From Ampullaceana balthica (Eukaryota > Mollusca > Gastropoda > Lymnaeidae): a DNA stretch of 64,000 nucleotides. Below the pieces are notes generated by a model, which saw only the letters and a list, made by a program, of their open reading frames with translations, searched no databases and was not told the origin of the DNA. The stretch's first letter is position 1, and each line of letters begins with the position of its first letter. A program made the position numbers and the translations under genes. Positions 54,498-64,000 of the stretch are shown in pieces. The stretch lies in the NCBI GenBank assembly GCA_944989445.1, contig CALYLW010000494.1, positions 394,004 through 458,003 of the forward strand. The letters run 5' to 3'.

Positions 54498-54770
54498 ACA
54501 AATAGTGCTAGAAAATACAATACCACAATCATCATCGTAATCAACACACACACATAAAATTATATTTTCTATGACTGAAATCTATAAAACATCTATATAT
54601 ATAATTCACCAGAACAAGATCAAGAGCGGATAGTGTACAAATGAGCATGACGTATGACCCTTGCTGTGGTCGAGAAATCAAGCGAAATGTGTTCAAAAAG
54701 GGGGTGGCCATGTTTCGAGACCAACAATGCTTCTTGCGTTCACTTTCGGTGTTCCTTCGCAGAATAACAT

Positions 54771-54842
54771 GTGATTCGTATTGTAGTGGTTATCACGTCC
54801 GCCTTACATGCGGTAAGGTCCTGGGTGTTAGCGCCGTTCTCC
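54771..54842 (+). tRNA. tRNA-Val(TAC)-like pseudogene or SINE head
   Basis: TTGTAGTGGTTATCACGTCC (D arm/A box) is followed by the anticodon arm CCGC-CTTACAT-GCGG with anticodon TAC, then AAGGTCCTGGG. The T arm is broken: CTGGG does not pair with the following GCCGT, and the acceptor ends do not match. C and T homopolymers follow. The first half is close to eukaryotic tRNA-Val, so it is a decayed tRNA or SINE. Flanking sequence repeats TCGAGACCAACAATGC on both sides (54715, 54965). Confidence 0.6.
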
Positions 54843-55129
54843 CCCCCCCCTTTTTTTTTGCGAACATGGCTGACCCTCGCTAGGGTCGGCCAATCACAGT
54901 TTATGGTTGGCAAGCTCGGGTGGTGAAGGGTGGAGGGCAGGTAGATAACCGCAGTGCGAATGTCTCGAGACCAACAATGCGTCGTTGTTTCCCCACTCGC
55001 GTTGTTTTGATTTCTTCGTGCTGTACTTTGTGTCCGTTCTTTCCCCCCTTTCTTTGCACTATCCATGAGTAAGACTGCGGCGTATGCTACACCGCGGGGC
55101 GTATCCAGTTAGAAATAATTTTAAAAAGT

Positions 55130-57375
55130 AATATATTATTCTATTAAATAAATTTTATTCATCAACTAGCAGACCCGTCGTGCGTTGCAACAATCTCAGT
55201 AAAAAGAAATACATATAGATAAAAAAGAAATTACTTTAAGGGTCACCGGGCCCATCAGTTTAACATATGACGTTCGAAAATCTGTTCATTTTCATTACAA
55301 ATATATAAATATATTTATCTATTTTGCTAAATATCGTGTAAAATTGAATGGGGAATACAATACATGTATACTAAAGTTTAGTAAAAACAAATTTAGGGGC
55401 CCCCAGTTCCCGAGGAAATGGACATTAGGAGTTCAGTGCCCTATAGTAATTTAATATAGACTCTTAAGTTTTTATATACCATGTTTGGTCAAAATCCAGT
55501 TATTTTCTCATTATCTAACAATTAAACTAATTTTTATTTAGCTAATATAAGAAACAAAAATACATTAAGGGGCCCTCGGGCCCATTCGGTTCAAGATGTA
55601 CATTTTGAAAACCTGTTCATTTAAATTCAGTTTCATCATGGATATATTTCTCAAGATCGTTAAAAATAGAATGACAAAATAATATCTCAAACATATAGAA
55701 AAAAAGACATTTTGGGCCCCCGGCCCAATCAATGTAAGATGTAAATTTCAACATGCTGTTCATTTTAAATCAGTTTCATCATGGATATATTTCTCAAGAT
55801 CGTTAAAAATAGAATGGCAAATAATATCTCAAACATATTCGAAAAAAAGACATTTGGTGCCCCCAGCCCTGAACGGTTGGACATTAGACGTGCAGTGCCC
55901 TTTATAATTTTAATATGGGCTAGCAAGTTTTTATATACAAAGTTTGGTTAAGATCAATTCATTTACTCAGTAGCTATCACATAAACTAATTTTTATATAG
56001 CTTATATAAGCAAAAAATGACATTAAGGGCCCCAGGGCCCATTCAGTGCAAGATATAAAGCTCAAAACACCTGTTCATTTCAATTTGTATAATAATGGAT
56101 ACATGTGTCATTATTTGTCAAGATTGTCAATAACTGAATGGTGAATACAATCTTAAACGTTTAAGAAAAAGTACTTTTTGGGCCCCCAGCCCCAAAGGAA
56201 TCATTATTAGGAGTTCAGTGCCCTATAGTATTTTAATATTGGCTATAACATTTTTATATGCAAAGTTTGGTTAAGATCCAACAATTTACACAGTCTATCT
56301 ATATCTATCTCTATATATCTTTATATAGCTCATATAAGTTTTAAAAAATGTCATTATGGGCCCCCGGTGCCCCATGAGTGTTAATTTAGAAAAAACAAAG
56401 TTGCCAGTTACCATCCCAGGTGGGTACTCAACAGTCTCCAAAATTTTCATGACGATCGGATGAATGGTTTAGTCAGCTATAAAGGACGTGTACACACACA
56501 CACACAGAGACATACTTTGATTTAAATATTTAGATTGATAGATATAAGAAAAAAGACATTTAGGGCCCCTGCGCCCATTCGGTGATAGATGTAAATTTCA
56601 AAAACCTTTTCATTTTAATTAAGTTTTCTCATAGATATATTCCTCAAGATCGTGAAAAATTGAATGGGGGAAAATACCTTAAACATATACGAAGAAAAGA
56701 CATTTGGGGGCCCCTGGCCCCGAAGGAATGGACATTTGAAGTTATTTGTCCTATAGTATTTTAATATGGGCTACCAAGTTTTTGTATTCAAAGTTTGGTT
56801 AAGATCCATTCATTTAATCAGTAGCTAACGCATAAACTATTTTTTATTTATCTTATATAAGCAAAAAAGACATTAAGGGCCCCGGGGCCCATTCAGTGCA
56901 AGATATAATGTTCAAAAAACCTCTTCATTTCAATTTGTATAATAATGGATACATGTGTCATTATTTGTCAAGATTGTTAATGACTGAATGTTCAATAAAA
57001 TCTTAAACGTTTAAGAAATGTGAATTTTTGGGCCCCCAGCCCCAAACGAATGACTATTTGCAGTTCAGTGCCCTATAGTATTTTAATATTGGCTATCAAG
57101 TTGTCATATACAAAGTTTGGTTAAGATCCAACAGTTTACACAGTAGCTAGCGCTTAAACTAATTTTTATATAGCTCATATAAGCAACAAATGACATTATG
57201 GGCCCCCGGTGCCCCATGAGTATTAAAATTTGAAAAAAAAGTTGCCAGTTACCATCCCAGGTAGGTACTCAACAGTCTCCAAAAATTTCATGACGATCGG
57301 ATGAATGGTTTAGTCAGCTATAAAGGACATGCACACACACACACACAGACATACTTTGATTTTTATATATATAGA
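55130..57375. repeat. Degenerate tandem cluster with GGGCCCC cores (2.2 kb)
   Basis: Five units carry GGCCCC...GAATGGACATT...GTGCCCTATAGTATTTTAAT (near 55393, 55857, 56178, 56706, 57030). A larger duplication of about 850 bp is evident: both halves end in TTGCCAGTTACCATCCCAGG, GACGATCGGATGAATGGTTT, a (CA)n tract and AGACATACTTTGAT (56400-56545 and 57240-57370). It resembles an old interspersed element of unknown class that duplicated in tandem. Confidence 0.7.
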
Positions 57376-57479
57376 TAAAAAAAAATCTTTGTGCGATTTT
57401 GCACTTTTTTCAGTGCATATTTGATATACAAGAAACTGATTTAGATTCAAATTTGCACATTACTATGGTTTACTTTGGA

Positions 57480-60400
57480 CTAATTTGAATTTATTATTTT
57501 AAATATTGTTTTACGTCTAGGCGTTGTGTGCACCATTGTGGTTTCAGATTCCACTTGATGTAAGGCTCTTAATATTTCTTGAACCAGTTTCCCTCCACTT
57601 CCCAAAAATCCATCCACCACCCTAGCCGAAATTAGGCACCGACTCGTAAGCTTATTAAAAGATCTCCGCCATAATTCAAGCAAAATCCTCGTGGATGCTC
57701 CACAGACAACTCCTCTATTAAAATACCATCCCCTAGAGCTGTTTAGAAATAGGACAAATAAAAAGAAGCAGTGCGCTTGGCGCGTATGCGATCTAACCGA
57801 TATATCCCCCAAGCTAACTACGTAGAAAGTCTACTAGACTACCTAACCCTGCCTAATCAATTCATAGCTCCGAGTCGTCACCAGCCCGCGCCCCGTCCAG
57901 GAAGCGGCTCCCCACCTCCCCCATACCCCGGGCCTTAACCCATGCTGGCGCGATTGGGACGCCACGCGCCAGATCTGCCCACCCACTGCCACGTCAATCT
58001 GCAGGGCTCTCCCCCCACATGGGCCATAACCCCCGGGGGGGGGGGGGGGGGGACCCAACTCTACCGAGGGCAACCACTTTACATCATGGTTTCCCTCTCA
58101 GCTTTCCCGCAGCGATGCCCCGGACTTCAGTTAAGCCCACACCGGTGTTCCCGCCGAACGTAGCCTGCCACGTTCACATCATTTTTGCCTGTCCCCCAGT
58201 TCTCCTTACGCCTCGTCTCCCTCCCCGAGTCCTCTTCCCCACCGTTATCCCCTACGCACTTTCATGGAGCTGCCCCCGTCTTCTGCAACCTCCCCGGCTC
58301 GCCCCTGCCGTTCCCGCTTCCCCCCTCATGGCGCTGTTATTACTTACTCCTGCTTCATCCCTCTTTGCCACAATTCCCTCCGCTCACAGATACGCGCACC
58401 TCCGACCCGCCTTTTGCCCCCCCTCGATATTACGAGCCCCTCCCCCCTTATAGCTCTTCCACGCACTTACTACCCTTAGCCGCCTCATTTCCAATACACC
58501 GCTACTCCCCTATCCTTCCCTCCTCCTTCCCAGCCACGTCACAACAGACCTTGGAAACCCTCACTCACCATCTCTAATCAGTTCTGTTCCCTTCTTGTAG
58601 CCCCTCCACCTTCGCTTTTGACTTGCTTTGGTTTCGCTCTTGCAGGTACACCTCCAACCACGGCAACTCCAGTAACCCACCAATCAACCCAAATCTCCAT
58701 CGTTCTACTGTCAGCGTGATAGCTCAACTGACCCGTCTACACACCACCCGAGCCAGAACCTCCACCGTCCCATAACGCCTGTCCGAGACCCCCCCTCCCT
58801 AGATACGTCTACTTTAACCTCACATTTCCGTCCCACCCAATCTTCCATTTCTCGGCGTCACACTAGGCGGTACTCCGAGCCCATCCCCCCACTGCTCCTC
58901 AGGCAGCCCTGTACCTCATTGGTATCTACCTTTATCTGCCTCATAGTGGTTTCCGATCCCACTATACTATCCCGAGCTCCAAAGTACTCACCCCCAATCA
59001 CTCTAGACGTTCTCTCCACACAACTCACGTCCAAACGTCTCCACCGTGCACCACTCTACCCCACTCCACAACGCTACTCAGATCCCTGCACCTCAGATTC
59101 TACTAGACGTAGTCACTCCGACACCTCTCAACTCTATCGCGCGGCACTTAGCCAACCCCGCTCTTTCACACGTCGACGAGACGCTTAGCCCCACCCCAAG
59201 CAAAACATGCTACCTCACACTCCCACGCACACATTTGTCTTAACCGCCAATCCCTCTAACCCCCTCTCGTCATTGTATCCCTACCCGTCAGTCGGGGCTG
59301 TATCCCAACTCATCAACCACTGAACTTGCTGTAACTCACCTCTCCCCAAGGCACCAGCAACTAAACACTGCCAACCGTCAACCTTGCATTATCCCACCCG
59401 ACATTCCAAACCCCCCGCCGACCCCACCCCTCAGCTGCGATGTTCGAGACCACTTCTATCGACGCGTGTCCTCGGTCCCACAGCCGCCCAGGCCCGCTAC
59501 ACCAACTCCCCCACTTCTATACCTGCCCCCATCCCGCCCCTACAGCCGCACCCGACGCACTCCCTCTCGTTCCACCCAGTCATTTGCTCAATGCATGCAC
59601 TATTCGAACAAGTCGCCCCGAGCACGGCATCCCAAACAACTCCCCCTAGCCTGTCCACCAGATAATACTCCTCCACTTCTTCTACGTCCCGACAACATTT
59701 GCGCCCAAAACCCTCAACTACCAAAGGGCAGCCGCTTATCGAATTCACGAAAGCCGGTACAGAACAGCTCATACGTCACTCACACTCCAGACGTCGGAAA
59801 CCACTCACCACTACTCCCCTCAATTCCTCTAACCCCTCTCAATATACCAGCCGCACCCACTCCGTAACACACGCACACTTCATGCATCTCCTCACTCTCT
59901 CTTCAGCACCTTATTCACACTCCCACTCGGAGGAAGCTCCTCATGCCATACCACAACATTCTTAACAAACCCTGACCCACTGATGTCCCCCGCAATCCTC
60001 ACATGCCCACCCCCCTGCGCATCCGCCCTCCCAAGCACATACTACCGCTAACCCAGCTCCAGGGCCCAATTCCGAAAAGTACCTAAACTCCACATCTAGT
60101 CCGCCACCTGCGTCACCCTTCGACAAACTTCCCTTTTGCGCTCTGACACCAAATCATTTACGCCGTTCTCTGCTACTCTCGCCATCCGACACCGCTAAAA
60201 ATACTACGCATAATAAAAACAAGCTGCGAGTTCGAACAGGCTACTGCTGGCGAAACTCCAAACACAATAAGTCTAGCCAGCTTCTCGCCTATGCAAGGTA
60301 GGGCTGTGGGAAACCTAGCAATCGTGACACCTAAGCACATCCGACGCCCCCCCCCCCCTACTCCGCAAGAAGACTACGTTTGCGAGACACCCATTAAGCT

Positions 60401-61450
60401 GTTAGCAATTAAAAGTAAACATTGACGCCCCCCATTATATAATTGAACGTTTATTTCGCTCAGGGGACCGTCCTCCCCCCCCCCCCCGAGGTGGGTCGTG
60501 CACCACGACCTCACCTTCCCTCACGTCTCCCCACACCTGAGCTGATGGAGCCGGCACCAATTGCCGCCGCAGCGTCCCCATTCGCCGTTGACATGTATGG
60601 TGGCACTCGAGCGATGGAGTGAATACAGGGTGGTGATGAAAAAAGTGTGTCCTACGCGATAATACGATATTAAGAAGTCAAGATGATCGGAACCTGAGGG
60701 ACTCGTAATCGCGGAGTCGATAAACTATTCAACACACTCATTTCGTGAGATCACTTTTCACTCATTCATCAAAATTAACGAGCCCAGAAAAATAATTTCA
60801 CTGTGCAAAGGATAATGTAGATATAAAAAACAATAAAAATAATCAACTCATTAGATAAGAGAAAATACCACATTGATGTCATTCGTGCAAACTGTGATTA
60901 TAACTGTGGGTGGGAGTCGATTACCCAGCTTCGTAAGATATTTGTAAATTTGCACGATTCCGATTCCACAATGTGATTAATGAACAGGCAAGCGTGTACT
61001 TATATATGGAGAGAAGAAACAAAAAGCGAGCACGACCAAGGCAGACGGGGCGAACGGATAAAATATGGCTTATGGAGTGAAATGGGGCACTTAGATGATT
61101 AGTAGGGGATCTGAGATGTTAATTCGACAAATATCAGCCGAATGTGTGACTCTCCCTATCTACGAACTAGCAGTCTGCCCTCCCTGAGAGAAAACCAAAC
61201 GCACACCCGAGCTGCCCCTACCACTCTACTGTCGTAACATAGTGCATCCTAGATGTTAGTAAGCAATTCTCATCTGGGGTATTTAGGCGGGTTGTGGTGA
61301 TCGTATCATTCTCGTCTGTGTATGTCCTGATACGATGGCTGCGTTTGTGGTAAGCTCGTACTGCAACGACGCGGTGCATTACTTATTATAAAGAGGTGGA
61401 CCTTCTCAGTCAAGTACGAGTTCAAGGGATGTCTAATAGGTAAAAATATT
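57480..61450. other. C-rich, strand-asymmetric low-complexity sequence, probably poor consensus
   Basis: From about 57840 to 60340 the + strand is dominated by C with little G and without repeats or genes. Homopolymers occur at 58035-58052 (G), 60346-60358 (C) and 60474-60487 (C). All frames over it are proline/serine/threonine-rich by composition. The character differs sharply from the rest of the window. Low-quality contig-end sequence is the simplest reading. Confidence 0.5.
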
Positions 61451-61904
61451 TGTTTATTTAATAGTGTATTCTGGCTATGTTTTAGTCTCTAAAATTTGTT
61501 ATAATCATTCTTTAAACTATTACATTTATAAGGGTGAGATATATGAAGAGACTTGAAAATGATAGGTCAAATCTGTGAAGGAGATTATAAATATGGACAG
61601 TGAGGTGCTGACATATCGACCACTCCTTAACTCTCATTTACAAAGGAATATCTAAGTCAATGTCTTTAAGTCACACATTAGTTACAAACCACATATATCA
61701 ACTGTAATGTCATCTTTCTTTACATTTGTTTTATATATACGTCAAAAGACTACTGAGTTCAAATATTGACTCATCTCTACTAATGCCAAATACATATCAA
61801 ACCTATAGTTCGGTCTATATAGTCGCAACTGTATTAAGAAGGAATCAATTCAGAAATTCATATGAAGAGAGAAACTTAAGTTCCTTACTGGCATCCTGTA
61901 CAGA
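61451..61904. other. AT-rich unique sequence
   Basis: Similar in composition to the normal intergenic DNA of the window; nothing recognised. Confidence 0.55.
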
Positions 61905-63260
61905 CATGTAACCTCACCCACCATCACCCTTACATCACTCGTACATCGCCAGACCTTACATCCCAACCTATACATCCCAACCTTACATCCCAACCTTACA
62001 TCCCAACCTAACATCCCAACCTTACATCCCAACCTTACATCCCACACCTACATCCCAACCTTACATCCCAACCGAAACTTCAACATTACAACCCTACCTA
62101 ACATCCAACCTTACATCCCCCCTGACATCCCAACCTTACATCCCAACCTTACAACCCAACCTTACATCCCAACCTTACATCCAACCATACATCCCAACCT
62201 TAACATCCCAACCTACATCCCAACCTTACATCCCAACCCTTACATCCAACCTACATCCCAACCTTACATCCCCAACCTTACACCCAACCTTACATCCCAA
62301 CCTTACATCGCCAACCTTACATCCCAACCTTACAATCCCAACCTACATCCCAACCCTTACATCCCAACCTTACATCCCAACCTTACATCCCAACCTTACA
62401 TCCCAACCTTACATCCCAACCTTACATCCCAATGCTTACATCCCAACCTAAATCCCAACCTTACAATCCCAACCTTAACATCCCAACCGGTACTATCGCA
62501 ACCCAACCTACTATCCCAACCTTACATCCCAACCTTACACTCCCAACCTTACATACCGCCACCTTCATCCCATCCTTACATCCAACCTTACATCCAGCTT
62601 CACATCCTCTACCTTACGATCCCACCTTACATGACATCCCAACCCTTACTACCCAACCTTACTCCCCAACCTTAACATCCCAACCTTATCATCCCAACCT
62701 TACATCCCAACCTTACATCCCAACCTTACATCCAACCTTACATTCCCAACCTTACATCGCCAACCTTATCATACGCGCTAACCTTCCATCCTCCACTCCT
62801 TGAGACATCCCTATTACACTTACATCCCAACCTTACAATCCCAACCTTACATCCCAACCTTACATCCCAACCTTACATCCCAACCTATCACCCAACCTTA
62901 CATCCCAACCTTACCTCCCAACCTTACATCCCAACCTTATATTTTTTGGGGGGGGTGTGGATCTTACATCCCACCCTTACATCCGCAGACCTAGACATCC
63001 CCAACCTTACATCCCAACGTTACATCGGGCCAACCTTACATCCCAAGCCGAGATACATCCGCAACCTTACATCCCAACCTTACATCCCAGCGCTTTGCGC
63101 ACGTCTTGCTCGCTGCTCGAGATACAATCCCAACCTTACATCCCAACCATACAATCCCCACGCTACAGATCACCGATCACCTTAGCATCCCACTACTCGA
63201 CTATTAGCATCCCAACTTTACCATGCCAACCTGTATACATCACCAATCACATACATCCCA
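61905..63260 (+). repeat. 13-nt satellite-like array, heavily degraded
   Basis: The unit TTACATCCCAACC (reverse complement GGTTGGGATGTAA) is repeated about 90 times. Single-base insertions and deletions interrupt it irregularly, becoming more frequent rightward (after 62450 and strongly after 62940). The error pattern resembles raw long-read noise more than natural divergence. Confidence 0.85.
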
Positions 63261-63489
63261 ACCTAGAGCAGTCACAAACCTTAGCATGACCCAACCTTGA
63301 GCACACACTCTACAACAACATTATCAACTCATACGCTAAATCTGCCTAACACTCGACTCCACCCACCGTTTAACGACCAGCGTATTCGCCTGAATCGCTA
63401 CCTCCTCAATCCCTCCCATCGTGCGAATTTTATACTTTAAGAGATGTGATTATTTTATCCATTAATTTTTCCTATTGGGGGCAGCGGAA

Positions 63490-63764
63490 CTCGGGTGGGG
63501 GGGGGGGGGGAGGGGAAAACTGGGGGGGGGGGGGGGGGGGGGGGGGGATACAAATACCCCCCCCACCCCCCACCACACCCCCCCCCCTCCCAAACCCCCC
63601 ACCAAGAACATCGCCTAGTTTTCACACTCAGATACTACCGCCGCTTCCTATATTCGCACTCGGGGGGGGGGGGGGGGGGGGGGGGCGAGGGGAGTACAAC
63701 TACCAAGAACCCCTCCCTGACGAAACTGTGATTTTGAATCCTTTCGGCGCATGATTCTGTGTGT

Positions 63765-63804
<40 letters not shown>

Positions 63805-63995
63805 CGGGGGGGGGGGTCACTATCGAAATTCTACCGATTTCTCCGAATCCACCTTACGCTGGGGGGGGGTGGGGGTGCCAAATCTCCAACTCTTGATCGG
63901 ATAAGGTGCGTATATTAGGTACTTTAAGCAGTGGGCCGCTCAGGGGGGGGGGGGGGGGCTTTAGGGGGGGGGGGGGGGGGGGGGGGGCCCTTTCT
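63490..63995. repeat. Poly-G/poly-C runs at the window end
   Basis: G runs of 15 to over 30 nt at about 63499-63511, 63523-63547, 63662-63685, 63766-63816, 63940-63957 and 63965-63987, with C runs between. Likely a sequencing or assembly artefact. Confidence 0.8.
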
Positions 63996-64000
63996 TACTA

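Noticed and set aside
58019..59965. Several overlapping Pro/Ser/Thr-rich frames of 70-144 codons
   Set aside because: They follow from C-rich composition; several frames are open at once and none has recognisable domains.
61905..63260. Telomere-like repeat at a chromosome end
   Set aside because: The 13-nt TTACATCCCAACC unit is not the metazoan TTAGGG telomere and sequence continues beyond it; more likely a satellite in low-quality sequence.

Overview
The window is animal nuclear DNA, most likely from a mollusc and probably a gastropod (inference from two intron-split metazoan genes, AT-rich non-coding DNA, tRNA-derived SINEs, microsatellite-bearing pearl/Helitron-like elements and many hAT-type MITEs). 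Nothing in it is bacterial or organellar. Only about 5% is host coding sequence; most of the rest is transposon debris and minisatellites.

Two host genes lie tail to tail. On the + strand, the last two coding exons of an aromatic-L-amino-acid decarboxylase (DDC-type) gene lie at 1376-1477 and 16273-16488. The 14.8 kb intron between them is packed with transposable elements. On the - strand, 13 exons between 48393 and 25994 encode most of a discoidin-domain receptor tyrosine kinase (DDR1/DDR2 family): most of the discoidin domain, the DS-like domain, a Thr/Pro-rich stalk, one transmembrane helix, the juxtamembrane region and a complete kinase domain. Exon phases agree at every junction, giving about 910 residues. 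The signal peptide and start of the discoidin domain were not found. A possible 84-nt juxtamembrane cassette exon lies at 32203-32286.

Layout: 1-938 tetranucleotide microsatellite; 1376-16488 decarboxylase tail with its transposon-filled intron; 16.6-25.9 kb AT-rich intergenic DNA and probable DDR 3' UTR with minisatellites; 26.0-48.4 kb DDR gene, where most introns carry a minisatellite, including a 4.9 kb 17-nt array in the first intron; 48.4-57.4 kb more minisatellites, nested MITEs, tRNA-like sequences and a degenerate repeat cluster; 57.5-64 kb C-rich sequence, a degraded 13-nt array and long poly-G runs, which looks like poor consensus at a contig end.

Most unusual: (1) the 3' end of one DDR exon together with its 5' splice site is tandemly repeated 28 times (36408-37238), giving a row of competing splice donors of which only the first keeps the frame; (2) three different hAT-type elements each occupy the same CTCTAGAG site in successive copies of a short tandem repeat (13585-16170); (3) the 17-nt array shows an ordered series of C-to-T/G-to-A changes along its length; (4) a six-copy array of a 500-bp pearl-like element sits inside one arm of an older long inverted repeat. 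The very long open frames over the arrays are products of repeat length and lack of stop codons, not genes.
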